Positions 27,844 to 36,234 are shown, counted from the stretch's first letter. The stretch: DNA of 64,000 nt from Gammaproteobacteria bacterium (GCA_030427065.1 JAUHWU010000002.1:1-64000), one strand, 5' to 3'. Notes: generated by a model not told the origin, from the sequence alone. A program made the numbers and translations.

Positions 27844-27876
27844 CAAGTTACAAGTTACAAGTTACAAGTTACAAGT
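27844..27876. repeat. 7-bp tandem repeat (CAAGTTA)
   Basis: Four exact CAAGTTA units and a partial fifth, starting eight bases after the DUF3301 stop codon. The period matches the other spacer repeats but the unit sequence differs. Confidence 0.92.
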
Positions 27877-27931
27877 AGGCGACCCAAGGTCGCCATGTCG
27901 GATGCGTCCCTGCGGTCCTTATCCGACCTAC
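27875..27931. repeat. REP-like double hairpin
   Basis: GTAGG at the left end and CCTAC at the right end enclose two palindromes. The first is a perfect GGCGACC-CAA-GGTCGCC stem (27878-27894). The second is a GTCGGAT/ATCCGAC stem (27897-27903 with 27921-27927). The GTAGG plus GTCGGATGCG ... TTATCCGACCTAC pattern resembles enterobacterial REP/BIME units. It lies downstream of DUF3301 and may also act as a terminator or mRNA stabiliser. Confidence 0.8.
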
Positions 27932-27940
27932 AAAACCATT

Positions 27941-28075
27941 AAAGCCTGAGAGGGGGGTTGCTTGCCTCTTGTCTCTTGCCTATTTGTCTATTTGTCTCCT
28001 ATCCCCCGCCGTCTCCGGGCACCGCCCACCTTTATCCTTTATCTTTTTATCCTTTTTCTTTTATTCCCACGCTTC
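27941..28075. repeat. dispersed ~110-bp spacer repeat, copy B
   Basis: This stretch starts AAAGCCTGAGAGGGGGGTTG, passes through CTTGCCT/CTTGTCT heptads (27961-27981), then a CCGTCTCCGGGCACCGCCCA block and a TTTATCC/TTTATCT pyrimidine tract. The same blocks in the same order occur at 34381-34500. It is non-coding and immediately precedes the promoter of the TPP riboswitch. Confidence 0.8.
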
Positions 28076-28078
28076 CTC

Positions 28079-28107
28079 TTGCGACTCGCGTCTCCCCCTG
28101 TTATAGT
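28079..28107 (+). promoter_or_regulatory. sigma-70-like promoter for the TPP riboswitch transcript
   Basis: TTGCGA (28079-28084) and TATAGT (28102-28107) are separated by exactly 17 bases. A start near 28114 would place the riboswitch aptamer at the very 5' end of the transcript, which is the usual arrangement. The -35 hexamer sits at the edge of the pyrimidine repeat tract. Confidence 0.65.
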
Positions 28108-28111
28108 AATG

Positions 28112-28193
28112 CCCTTCCTAAGGGGTGGCTTCGCAGCCTGAGATCAAACCCTTTGAACCTGACCCGGTTAATACTGGCGGAGGGATAGGTAGC
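28112..28193 (+). promoter_or_regulatory. TPP (thi-box) riboswitch
   Basis: The conserved thi-box core is present in order: GGGGTG (28122-28127), CTGAGA (28138-28143), ACCCTTTGAACCTGA (28148-28162), GGTTAATACTGGCG (28166-28179) and GGAGGGATAGG. These form the pyrimidine-sensor and pyrophosphate-sensor arms. Thiamine pyrophosphate binding normally represses the downstream gene. The only downstream gene is a TonB-dependent receptor, predicting a role in uptake of thiamine or a precursor. Confidence 0.95.
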
Positions 28194-28253
28194 AGCAAAC
28201 ATCAACCTGTTTGTTTCTTTTTCTATTTTTTCCTGCGCCATTTTTCCAGTTTT

Positions 28254-28285
28254 CTCCGGGTCGTGATTTGCTAATTATCCCGGAG
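28254..28285 (+). promoter_or_regulatory. putative RBS-sequestering hairpin (riboswitch expression platform)
   Basis: A perfect 7-bp stem pairs CTCCGGG (28254-28260) with CCCGGAG (28279-28285), with an 18-base loop. The right arm contains the only Shine-Dalgarno-like sequence (CGGAG) before the receptor ATG. Formation of the stem would block translation initiation, fitting translational control by the riboswitch upstream. A weaker AAACA/TGTTT stem followed by pyrimidines lies at about 28197-28230. Confidence 0.65.
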
Positions 28286-28290
28286 TGATG

Positions 28291-30351
28291 ATGTTTTTAA
28301 ATCGACAAGCACTGGCATTTTTTCCCTGCTTTATTTTCCCAATGGCTTCACTGGCGCAACCTGCGCTGGAAGAAATCGTGGTCACTGCAGATTACCGACT
28401 TAATCTGGTTGATGACATCCCCGCCAGTATTACCGTTATTGATGCAGACACCATGTCGCGAAGAAATGCGCAGCACCTTGAAGACATCCTGCTCAATGCA
28501 CCCAATGTAAATTTTGCCTCCGGTGGGTCACGTGCCCGCTTTATCCAGATACGCGGAATCGGTGAACGTGGCCAGTTTTCCGAACCCCTCAACTCCTCGG
28601 TTGGCATGCTCATTGATGGTGTCGATTTTTCAGGTATTGGAAACGCGGCGATGCTTTATGACATGGAACAGGTAGAGATCTTGTTAGGGCCCCAGGGCAC
28701 CCGGTACGGCTCCAATGCCCTGGCAGGATTAATTAACCTGCAAACCCGCGCCCCCACCAGTGAGTTCAGCGCAGGAATGCAGTTGCAGGGAGCCAATGCC
28801 GGGGAACAGGGACTGGCAGGATATATATCCGGTCCTGCAACTGATGACCTTTTCTATCGCTTGTCTGTACAACAGCTGGATAGTGACGGGTTTAGCCAGA
28901 ACCTGTTCCTGAACCGCCCTACCAATGAGCGCGAAGAAACCACACTCAGAGCGAAGTTCCGCTGGTTGATGACGGACACCGAGCAACTGGACTTCACTAC
29001 CGCCATGATTGACCTTGATAATGGCTATGATGCCTTTTCACTGGATAATACAAGAGACACCCTGTCTGACGAACCCGGTTTTGACCGGCAGGATTCCAAG
29101 CTGGCCAGTATTAATTTCTCCAGTAGCCGTTTTGATAATTTCTCTCTTGAAATCATCGGTGGTTATGCCCTGTCAGATATTGCCTATGGTTATGATGAAG
29201 ACTGGGTCTATGCCGGTTTCCATCCATTTGAATACTCGTCTACTGACCAGTACTTTCGTGACCGTGAAACAGTGAGTGGTGAAATACGCCTGTTGTCATC
29301 AGAGTCCGGCGCCTTATTGGATGGCAGGACACAATGGGTTGCTGGTATTTATTCCCTGCATCAGGATGTCGATCTTGACCGCAATTACTCTTTCCTTGAT
29401 GACATTTATTCCAGCCGTTTCATTATCGATCGCCTGGCTGTTTATGCAGAAACCAACACTGCTCTTTCTGACAACTGGTCACTGGATATCGGATTGCGCG
29501 GTGAACGTTTCAGTGCTGAATTCATGGACACCAATGGCCTGTTATTTTCCCCTGATGACAATCTGTTTGGCGGCAAATTTAGCCTGAACTACCAACTGCC
29601 GGGTGATGGCCTGGCTTATGTGAGTGCCTCTCGTGGATACAAAAGTGGCGGATTTAATACCGATGGCAGTCTGGATGCAGACCTGCGTGAATTTGATTCA
29701 GAAGCCCTGTGGAATTATGAGGCCGGCCTCAAAAAATCCTTTCTGGAAAATCGACTGAATTTAAGGTTCGCACTTTTCTACATGGATCGAACAGATGTTC
29801 AGATCAGCAGTTCCACTGTAAGAATGCGCGTTGATGGCAGTTCAGAATTTATAGACTTCATTGGCAATGCCGCCGCAGGAACCAATCGCGGCGCTGAACT
29901 TGACCTGCAATGGTTAGCAGCTGATTCCCTTACCTTTTATGGCTCACTCGGCTTACTGGATTCACGTTATGAAAATTTCATTAATTCAGCCGGCGCCAAC
30001 CTTGACGGTCGCGAACAGGCGCATGCACCGGGCTACCAGTTTACTCTCGGTTCAAGATTTGAAATCAGTCCTGCCCTGTCAGTGGATATTAATCTTCAAG
30101 GGCGTGACAGCTTCTACTTTTCGGACAGCCATAATGAACAGTCCGGCGACTATGTACTGATTAATGCCAGTGTGCGTTATAGCCTGGACAAGCTGAGCCT
30201 GAATCTGTGGGCAAGAAATCTTGCTGATGAAGATTATCTGGTGCGCGGCTTTTATTTTGGTAATGACCCCAGAGACAACTACACTGCCAAAGGCTATACA
30301 CAACTGGGTGAACCGGCGCGCTACGGCCTGACTCTTAATTTTGATTTCTAG
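28291..30351 (+). CDS. TonB-dependent receptor under TPP riboswitch control
   Basis: Outer-membrane receptor of 686 aa with a signal peptide ending SLA-QP. EEIVVTADYR just after it is a plausible TonB box. A plug domain follows (SITVIDADTMSRR, QHLEDILLNAPNVNFASGGSRARFIQIRGIGERGQF), and then a 22-strand-type barrel ending with a terminal Phe (LTLNFDF). Barrel landmarks include YVSASRGYKSGGFN. Two adjacent ATGs exist; the second has correct spacing to CGGAG. The TPP riboswitch upstream predicts induction by thiamine starvation, so the ligand is probably thiamine, TPP or a pyrimidine precursor. Similar TPP-controlled receptors have been predicted from comparative genomics in gammaproteobacteria. 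No inner-membrane thiamine transporter follows it here. Confidence 0.93.
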   Translation: MFLNRQALAFFPCFIFPMASLAQPALEEIVVTADYRLNLVDDIPASITVIDADTMSRRNAQHLEDILLNAPNVNFASGGSRARFIQIRGIGERGQFSEPLNSSVGMLIDGVDFSGIGNAAMLYDMEQVEILLGPQGTRYGSNALAGLINLQTRAPTSEFSAGMQLQGANAGEQGLAGYISGPATDDLFYRLSVQQLDSDGFSQNLFLNRPTNEREETTLRAKFRWLMTDTEQLDFTTAMIDLDNGYDAFSLDNTRDTLSDEPGFDRQDSKLASINFSSSRFDNFSLEIIGGYALSDIAYGYDEDWVYAGFHPFEYSSTDQYFRDRETVSGEIRLLSSESGALLDGRTQWVAGIYSLHQDVDLDRNYSFLDDIYSSRFIIDRLAVYAETNTALSDNWSLDIGLRGERFSAEFMDTNGLLFSPDDNLFGGKFSLNYQLPGDGLAYVSASRGYKSGGFNTDGSLDADLREFDSEALWNYEAGLKKSFLENRLNLRFALFYMDRTDVQISSSTVRMRVDGSSEFIDFIGNAAAGTNRGAELDLQWLAADSLTFYGSLGLLDSRYENFINSAGANLDGREQAHAPGYQFTLGSRFEISPALSVDINLQGRDSFYFSDSHNEQSGDYVLINASVRYSLDKLSLNLWARNLADEDYLVRGFYFGNDPRDNYTAKGYTQLGEPARYGLTLNFDF

Positions 30352-30413
30352 CCTGCACTTTGACGCAGTATTGATTGGAACAGCAAGTTGTTTGCAAACA
30401 CGGAGAATGTTGG

Positions 30414-30452
30414 GGATTGGGGTTGTGGGATGTGGGTTGTGGGTTGTGGGAT
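30414..30452. repeat. 7-bp tandem repeat (GGTTGTG)
   Basis: Five and a half units of GGTTGTG with GGATTGG and GGATGTG variants, in the 198-bp convergent spacer between the TonB receptor and the aminotransferase gene. Same 7-base period as other spacer repeats. Confidence 0.88.
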
Positions 30453-30549
30453 AAAAGCTTGCTGCGCTGACGATCAGACGCAGCAACTGTTTTTTTGAAC
30501 GAACTGAGTTATCCGGATTACTGCTGTTCAGTCTGGACAAGAGTGCAGG

Positions 30550-31740
30550 TTAAAGAACCTTGGCAATGCTTTGGGCCAGGTAATCAATATTGGCCTTATT
30601 AATACCGGCCACATTGATGCGCGATGAACCCACCAGATAAATACTGTAGTCATTAACCAGAGTCGCGACCTTTTCCTTTGACAATCCCAGGAAAGAAAAC
30701 AGGCCTTTTTCATTCTGAATGAATGAAAAATCTTTCTCTACGCCAATTTCCTTCAGCTTCTCTACCAGCATGCGTCGCAAACCATTGATACGGTCACGCA
30801 TTTCGGTGAGCTCATCATTCCATACCCTGGTCAGCTCAGCATCATCCAGAATCATGGCGACCAGAAAAGCCCCATGGGCTGGCGGTACAGAATAAATTTC
30901 ACGTGCTGTGGCCACTACCTGAGAGGCAACGGCCCGGCTTGTTTCACTGTTTTCAGTGATGATAGTGACTGCGCCAACACGATCACGGTATAGACCAAAG
31001 TTTTTCGAATAGGAGCTGGCGATAATCAGCTCTGGCAGTTTTTCTGCCATCAGACGCATGCCGTAGGCATCTTCGTCCAGACCATCACCCAAGCCCTGGT
31101 AGGCCACATCAATAAATGGCGTAAAACCGTTTTTCAGGGAAAGGTCGGTCACAGCCTGCCATTGCTCAGCGTTCAGATCAGCACCACAAGGATTATGACA
31201 ACAGCCATGTAAAAGAACCAGATCGCCCTTGGTGGCTCTCTGCAAGGAGTCCATCATGGCATCAAAGTCCAGACTATGGGTTGCATAGTTATAGTAGGGA
31301 TACAACTCAAGAGTCAGACCGCTGGATGAAAGCAACGGTACGTGATTGGCCCAGCTTGGATCACTGACATATATCTTGCTGCCAGGAGCATTGTTATTAA
31401 TAAATTCTGCAGCCAGGCGCAATGAGCCGGAACCACCGGGGGCAAGCGTACAATTACTGCGACCATCCCGCAGCACCGGGTGAGCGTTACCGAGTAATAA
31501 TTCGCTGGTGTATTTTAAATAAAGTTCAGGGCCCGCTTGCGCGATATAGGCCTTGGAATCTTCATCATCACATTTTTGACGTTCAGCAGTTTTCACTGCT
31601 TTCATGACTGGACAGTTTCCACTCTCATCCTTATAGACGCCAACACCCAGATCAATCTTGTCGGGATTGGTATCTTTTTTGTAGGCTGCAGACAGTCCGA
31701 GAATGGGATCAGGTGGTCGTGCTTCAATTGATTCAAACAT
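30550..31740 (-). CDS. aromatic/aspartate aminotransferase (class I PLP)
   Basis: Class I aminotransferase of 396 aa, the AspC/TyrB length, moving amino groups between aspartate or aromatic amino acids and 2-oxo acids. It opens with PPDPILGLSAAYKKD and DLGVGVYKDESG, signatures of this subgroup. The LAPGGSGSLRLAAEF motif binds the PLP phosphate, and HGCCHNPCGADL replaces the usual HACCHNPTG. The PLP lysine lies in SSYSKNFGLYRDRVG. The C-terminal arginine that binds the substrate carboxylate is in SSRINVAGI. Position and sequence cannot separate TyrB from AspC. It is monocistronic; its promoter lies in the spacer that also carries the inverted-repeat element. Confidence 0.9.
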   Translation of the reverse strand: MFESIEARPPDPILGLSAAYKKDTNPDKIDLGVGVYKDESGNCPVMKAVKTAERQKCDDEDSKAYIAQAGPELYLKYTSELLLGNAHPVLRDGRSNCTLAPGGSGSLRLAAEFINNNAPGSKIYVSDPSWANHVPLLSSSGLTLELYPYYNYATHSLDFDAMMDSLQRATKGDLVLLHGCCHNPCGADLNAEQWQAVTDLSLKNGFTPFIDVAYQGLGDGLDEDAYGMRLMAEKLPELIIASSYSKNFGLYRDRVGAVTIITENSETSRAVASQVVATAREIYSVPPAHGAFLVAMILDDAELTRVWNDELTEMRDRINGLRRMLVEKLKEIGVEKDFSFIQNEKGLFSFLGLSKEKVATLVNDYSIYLVGSSRINVAGINKANIDYLAQSIAKVL

Positions 31741-31846
31741 AGCAATGCCCGTGGGTAAAAATGTGAATATGGAATATAAAAACGGGCAGATTATATCAGG
31801 AAGTATTTTGCCATGCTTTGAAAAAAGACAGGAAAAAACCAGGGGG

Positions 31847-32103
31847 CCTGTGAACAGTTATGAACAGCTTCAGGCTTACAGAGTATTTCGTGATCAAGGC
31901 GCGTTGTCGAAGGCATGTCGAGAACCTGTCGAGAAGACGCAACGCGGAGCACGGAATACTCTGCAAGCCCCGCAGGGCGAGGTCAGGAGCACATACTCGC
32001 GGCCTAGCAATCCTCGCAAGGGACAACCAGCCCTGCCCTGAGACTTGCGCCTTGCGAATGCATGCGCCTGATCACGCTGAAACTATTCATAACTGTTCAG
32101 AGG
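31847..32103. mobile_element. 257-bp MITE-like element with 27-bp terminal inverted repeats
   Basis: The left end (31847-31873) and right end (32077-32103) are inverted copies matching at 24 of 27 positions; both contain GAACAGTTATGAA. Inside lies a long imperfect hairpin pairing GAGTATTTCGTG and GCGCGTTGTC (31881-31908) with GACGCAACGCG and CACGGAATACTC (about 31936-31962). No transposase or credible open frame is present and no clear target-site duplication is seen, so this would be a non-autonomous element. The right end reaches into the 3' end of the SGNH hydrolase gene and supplies its last codons and stop. Confidence 0.75.
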
Positions 32104-32743
32104 TTCCCTCAATAGCACCGAGTTTTTTCAATTCACCGGCTATAGTTCCGGCTATTTCTGTATAGCCTGCTTCATTGGGATGCACTGTATCGGATTTCAG
32201 GGCCGGTTTTGAGAGTACATCGGCAATCAGATCAGGTATAAGTTCAACCCCTGTGTCTCGGGCGACGTTCTCATAGACTTCGTTTCCACTGAGAAAAATA
32301 CCCGGACTTGGCACTCCCAGCAGCAGGACCTGAATACCTCGCTGCTGCGCCATGCTGATCATGGCTTTGAGATTATCTTCAAGTTGGACTACTGGTCTTT
32401 TGCGCAGCAAATCATTACCACCGTGGCAAAGGATTAACAGCTCAGGCCGATACTGCTCCAGCAAGGCGGCTAGCCGCTGACGACCAGCATTGCTTTCTTC
32501 GCCAGATATACCGGCGTTTATCACACTGCGATTAATAAGGCGGGAGAGTTGCGCAGGATAACTGCCCTGCTCGGAGGCACCATTACCCGCCGTGAGACTG
32601 TCACCAAAGGCAAGAATTGTGGCGCTGCCGGACAGAGGCTGCAGAGGAGGCTCGCTGCTGCAGGCAATGAGAAAGACCAGTGCATGGAAGAAGAACAAAC
32701 ACTTCAGCAAAGTGGTTCTGAACTCAATTGTCGGCTTTTTCAT
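32087..32743 (-). CDS. SGNH/GDSL-type lipoprotein hydrolase (TesA-like)
   Basis: Arylesterase or lysophospholipase-type hydrolase of the SGNH superfamily, 218 aa. The signal peptide ends in a lipobox (FLIAC), so the mature enzyme is probably an envelope lipoprotein. Block I is AFGDSLTAGNG with the catalytic Ser, block II carries NAGISGEES, block III is HGGNDLL, and block V is DTVHPNEAGY with the Asp-His pair. The start at 32743 is chosen because AAGGA lies upstream; it overlaps the DUF2452 gene by 20 bp. The C-terminal residues TSEQL and the stop codon are encoded by the right terminal repeat of the 257-bp element, suggesting the original 3' end was replaced. Confidence 0.87.
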   Translation of the reverse strand: MKKPTIEFRTTLLKCLFFFHALVFLIACSSEPPLQPLSGSATILAFGDSLTAGNGASEQGSYPAQLSRLINRSVINAGISGEESNAGRQRLAALLEQYRPELLILCHGGNDLLRKRPVVQLEDNLKAMISMAQQRGIQVLLLGVPSPGIFLSGNEVYENVARDTGVELIPDLIADVLSKPALKSDTVHPNEAGYTEIAGTIAGELKKLGAIEGTSEQL

Positions 32744-33293
32744 ATTGGAGCAATCCTTTGGCTTCATGGTAGTTCAGGGAATTAATCCCCGAGAGTTCCA
32801 TGGAAAGCCCCAGCGATTTACCCAGAATATAAGCCAGTATCCGGCTATTGTAACCAAGCGCTTCTTCAAAAACCGGTAGTACATCAGCAAGCGACTCTGC
32901 ATTCTCAAGCGTCAGCTGCAACTTTTCCTGCTCGCGCTCAATATGCTGCATGAAAACCTCATCATTAGCCATGGCAGGGGCCAGAGCCATGGACCAGGTT
33001 CTGTCGTCATGTAATACACATTCGCCGATATAACGCCCCCTGTATGGCGTATGCCATTCATCCGGACTCACCATTAGGAGTTTATAGCGGCCATCAGTCT
33101 GATAAAGATAATAGCGCCTGCCAGGCAGCGGATTAAAGCGGATGTCGCTTTTCAGCACAAACATGGAAGTGAACAGTTCCATCTGTACCTGGTCTATTTT
33201 TTTCGGGGGTAACAGGCGATCAAGACGATGCCTGTCCAGCCCCTGCAGTATCGGGACCAGACCTTTACCTTGTGGGTTGGGATTTTCAGGCAT
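32724..33293 (-). CDS. DUF2452-like protein
   Basis: Cytoplasmic protein of 189 aa that resembles DUF2452 proteins (NPNPQGKGLVPILQ at the start, then QVQMELFTSMFVLKSDIRFNPLPGRRYYLY). It has DEWHTPYRGRYIGECVLHDDRTW in the middle and a helical C-terminus (about 115-185). No enzymatic motif is apparent and the function is unknown. It overlaps the SGNH lipoprotein gene, so the two are likely co-transcribed. It is divergent from the BASS transporter gene. Confidence 0.7.
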   Translation of the reverse strand: MPENPNPQGKGLVPILQGLDRHRLDRLLPPKKIDQVQMELFTSMFVLKSDIRFNPLPGRRYYLYQTDGRYKLLMVSPDEWHTPYRGRYIGECVLHDDRTWSMALAPAMANDEVFMQHIEREQEKLQLTLENAESLADVLPVFEEALGYNSRILAYILGKSLGLSMELSGINSLNYHEAKGLLQYEKADN

Positions 33294-33411
33294 GAGTGAA
33301 ATTATACTTTATCTGTTTCAGTAATTCGTAATGGGCAACAGTGTTAGTTGCATGTTGTACGTAAGGATTCCCCTTCTGTATCATGCATCGAGTTGTCTAC
33401 AGGGGGTAACC

Positions 33412-34308
33412 ATGGATCCACAGGTTCTATTTCAGACCATTATCATTCCTTTTGGCCTTTTCCTCATCATGATGGGTCTTGGGCTGACTTTGTCTATAGA
33501 CGATATTCTGCGCGTCATAATTATGCCCAAGGCGGTGCTGATCGGGCTGACTGGCCAGTTAATACTGTTACCTGCAGTTGCTTTTTTACTGGCTTTTTCC
33601 CTCAATACTGCACCGGTTATTGCCATCGGCCTGGTCTTGCTCTCGGCCTGCCCCGGGGGAATTACCTCCAATGCCTATGTCTTTGCCAGTCGCGGAGACA
33701 TCGCCCTCTCCGTCACGCTGACCACCATAGCCAGCCTGTTTACCGTTTTCACCATGCCGCTGATTGTCTGGATAGGACTCACTGTCTTTGCAGATAGCAG
33801 TGATATCGTGGATGTGCCGGTCAGTGGCATGATGCGAAGCCTGGCACAGCTCACTATTCTGCCAATCATTATTGGCATGGTGATTCGTAAATTCAAACCG
33901 GACTTCGCTGTAAAAATGGTAGAACCCGTTCGCAAAATGGCCATTGCCATTTTGATTATGGTGATCATTACCAACACCTGGTTCAGTATTGAGACTCTGA
34001 AACTGTATATTGTTCAGGCCGGTATTGCTGCGTTATTGTTAAATGTGATCTGCATGTCCATGGGCTATGGCATGTCAAAACTGGCCAGGCTCAATACCGA
34101 CCAGACAATTTCAATAACTTATGAAGTAGGCCTGCAAAATCTGTCCCTGGCCCTGGTACTTGCCAACACCATCCTCGGCATGCCCGATTATGCCGCAGTG
34201 ACCTTGATTTATGGATTCTTTATGAAATTTACTGCACTGAGTTTTATGGCTTATGCTAAGAAGTTAAAAGGTATTGCGGAAACCGGAAAGGAGGCTGCTC
34301 CGGCTTAA
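33412..34308 (+). CDS. bile acid:sodium symporter (BASS) family transporter
   Basis: Integral membrane transporter of 298 aa with about nine to ten hydrophobic helices. It belongs to the BASS/SBF family of sodium-coupled organic anion importers. Family motifs are LSACPGGITSNAYVFASRGDIALSV (about 79-103), containing the unwound helix that binds Na+, and TYEVGLQNLSLALVLA (about 237-252), the second crossover. The start at 33412 follows AGGGGG closely; an earlier in-frame start lacks a ribosome site. Substrates in bacteria range from bile acids to pantothenate or pyruvate, and none can be fixed here. It converges on purE. Confidence 0.88.
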   Translation: MDPQVLFQTIIIPFGLFLIMMGLGLTLSIDDILRVIIMPKAVLIGLTGQLILLPAVAFLLAFSLNTAPVIAIGLVLLSACPGGITSNAYVFASRGDIALSVTLTTIASLFTVFTMPLIVWIGLTVFADSSDIVDVPVSGMMRSLAQLTILPIIIGMVIRKFKPDFAVKMVEPVRKMAIAILIMVIITNTWFSIETLKLYIVQAGIAALLLNVICMSMGYGMSKLARLNTDQTISITYEVGLQNLSLALVLANTILGMPDYAAVTLIYGFFMKFTALSFMAYAKKLKGIAETGKEAAPA

Positions 34309-34342
34309 AAGTCTAAAAAGGTAGGATAAAAAAAAAGAGAAA

Positions 34343-34372
34343 GGAAAAAGGAAAAAGGATAAAGGATAAAGG
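34343..34372. repeat. 7-bp tandem repeat (GGAAAAA/GGATAAA)
   Basis: Four units with period 7 downstream of the BASS gene. The stretch 34345-34366 is nearly the reverse complement of the TTTATCC tract at 34470-34489, so the whole spacer repeat could fold into a long hairpin between two convergent genes. Confidence 0.85.
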
Positions 34373-34380
34373 TGACCAGT

Positions 34381-34503
34381 GAAGCCTGAAATAGTGGTTG
34401 CTTGTCTCTTGTCTCTTGTCTCTTGTCTCTTGCGTCTTATTTTCCCTGCCGCCTCCCTGCACCGCCCATCTTTATCCTTTTTCTTTTATCTTGCCTCTTG
34501 AGG
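34381..34503. repeat. dispersed ~110-bp spacer repeat, copy C, with TCTCTTG heptads
   Basis: Starts GAAGCCTGAAATAGTGGTTG, then five CTTGTCT/CTTGCGT heptads (34401-34435). A CTGCCGCCTCCCTGCACCGC block and a TTTATCC pyrimidine tract follow. It is collinear with 27941-28075 and shares its heptad with 4697-4743. It lies in the convergent spacer between the BASS gene and purE. Confidence 0.85.
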
Positions 34504-35001
34504 CTATTCCAGCCCCTCATTCATTTCTTTAACTTTCTGTTTAAGCTCTTCCTTGTAAACAGAAAGCCTGGCTGCCACCTCTTCATCAAACGCGCCGATT
34601 ATTTCTGCCGCCAGTATGCCGGCATTTTTGGCACCGTTAAGTGCCACCGTCGCTACCGGCACACCATTGGGCATTTGCAGAATGGACAAGACCGAATCCC
34701 AGCCATCAATTGAATTGCTGGATTTGATAGGTACCCCGATGACCGGCAATGTTGTCAGCGAAGCAACCATGCCTGGTAAATGCGCGGCGCCACCGGCCCC
34801 TGCGATAATCACACGCAAGCCTTTGCCTGCAGCCGATTTCGCATAGTCCACCATTGCTTCCGGTGTTCGATGGGCAGAGACAACGGCAATTTCCGATTCA
34901 ATACCGAATTGTGTTAATGCATCGGCCGCCTTTTTCATGACGTCCAGGTCGGAGCTGCTGCCCATAATAATGCCAACCTTGTGCTGCTGTGCTGTGCTCA
35001 T
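34504..35001 (-). CDS. purE: N5-carboxyaminoimidazole ribonucleotide mutase
   Basis: Class I PurE, 165 aa, converts N5-CAIR to CAIR in purine synthesis in the cytoplasm. [12 protein letters not shown] (about 14-25) binds the substrate phosphate. SAHRTPE (about 43-49) carries the catalytic histidine. [14 protein letters not shown] and LPVIGVPI complete the active site. The length matches the bacterial octameric enzyme. Its ATG overlaps the purK stop by four bases (ATGA), the usual purK-purE coupling though in the order K then E. Confidence 0.96.
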   Translation of the reverse strand: MSTAQQHKVGIIMGSSSDLDVMKKAADALTQFGIESEIAVVSAHRTPEAMVDYAKSAAGKGLRVIIAGAGGAAHLPGMVASLTTLPVIGVPIKSSNSIDGWDSVLSILQMPNGVPVATVALNGAKNAGILAAEIIGAFDEEVAARLSVYKEELKQKVKEMNEGLE

Positions 35002-36137
35002 GAAATCACCTTTATCACTTTCTTTACTTCTTCCACTTTACGTTTTAATTCATCTGCATTTTGGTCAACTATGGTGACATGACCCATTTTTCTTTGCGGG
35101 CGGGTTTCTTTCTTGCCATATAAAAAGATACTGGCTCCTTCGATGGCCAGTAATGCATCCAGACCTTCGTACTTTGCCGGACCAGTATAGCCTGCTTCAC
35201 CAAGCAGATTTACCATGGCAGAGGGCAGAATAATATCGGTGGCACCAAGGGGCAAACCGAGAATGGCGCGCAGATGCTGCTCATATTGAGAGGTAATATT
35301 GGCATTGATAGTCTGATGCCCACTGTTGTGAGGGCGCGGAGCAACTTCATTGACCAACACGTCACCATCACGTGTAACGAACATTTCAACTGCCAGCAGC
35401 CCTACCAGACCCAAACTTTCAATGACCTGGCGGGCGATGCTCTCTGCTTTTTCTTCAATTTGGCGAGACACTTCGCTGGGCGCAAAAAGATAATCCACAA
35501 GATTATGTTCCGGATGAAAGACACACTCTACTGCAGGAAAAACTGACACCTCCCCCTTGCTGTTTCTGGCAGCGATTACAGAAATCTCACAGGCGAAATC
35601 AACCAGGGTTTCCAGCAATCCGGGCGCATCAAAGCCTTTTTCTATATCCTTTTCGTCTTTTATACGCTGAACACCACCACCATCATAGCCACCAGTACCC
35701 AGTTTGTTAAAGGCCGGCAGAAAATCCATATGCTGGCTGATGGCGTCCCGGTCATCCACCAGAACAAAATCTGCGGTCGGAATGCCATGTTCCCGATAAA
35801 ACATTTTCTGGCGTCGCTTGTCCTTGATGATGTCGATAATGGCGGGTTGTGGATAGACAGTCAGACCTTCTGCTTCCAGCTTCTTCAGAGCTTCCACGTT
35901 CACATTTTCAATCTCGATAGTGAGCATATCGACGCTTTTGCCGAAAGCATAAACGGTATCGAAATCGGTTATATCTCCTGACGTAAAAGTACTGGCAAGA
36001 AGACTGCAGGGCGCATTGGGGTCCTTATCGAGGACGCAGGAATGAAGATCGAAATTGGTACAGGCCTGAATCAGCATACGACCAAGCTGGCCGCCACCGA
36101 GAATACCGAGTTTGAAATCCTGATAGAACGCTTTCAT
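34998..36137 (-). CDS. purK: N5-carboxyaminoimidazole ribonucleotide synthase
   Basis: ATP-grasp ligase of 379 aa that makes N5-CAIR from AIR, bicarbonate and ATP, feeding Pur[13 protein letters not shown] (about 11-22) is the N-terminal motif. [14 protein letters not shown] is the phosphate-binding loop, and [13 protein letters not shown] and [15 protein letters not shown] are ATP-grasp and Mg-binding segments. It overlaps purE by four bases. A short 97-bp upstream gap from the propeller-like gene contains no obvious palindrome of the PurR type that I could verify. Confidence 0.96.
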   Translation of the reverse strand: MKAFYQDFKLGILGGGQLGRMLIQACTNFDLHSCVLDKDPNAPCSLLASTFTSGDITDFDTVYAFGKSVDMLTIEIENVNVEALKKLEAEGLTVYPQPAIIDIIKDKRRQKMFYREHGIPTADFVLVDDRDAISQHMDFLPAFNKLGTGGYDGGGVQRIKDEKDIEKGFDAPGLLETLVDFACEISVIAARNSKGEVSVFPAVECVFHPEHNLVDYLFAPSEVSRQIEEKAESIARQVIESLGLVGLLAVEMFVTRDGDVLVNEVAPRPHNSGHQTINANITSQYEQHLRAILGLPLGATDIILPSAMVNLLGEAGYTGPAKYEGLDALLAIEGASIFLYGKKETRPQRKMGHVTIVDQNADELKRKVEEVKKVIKVIS

Positions 36138-36234
36138 AGGGTCTCTAAGAGAGTCTTTTCTTGACGAAAGCGGCGCATCATATCATCCCGCGCACTGGAA
36201 GAAAACAACTAAAAGTCATTGATTCTATTGCATT

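Noticed and set aside
27844-28075. CRISPR-like array
   Set aside because: Units are 7 bases long and directly adjacent with no spacers; no cas genes are in the window.
31703-32165. Short frames within the inverted-repeat element
   Set aside because: They cover the hairpin and terminal repeats, are Arg-rich with no motif, and no transposase is encoded.
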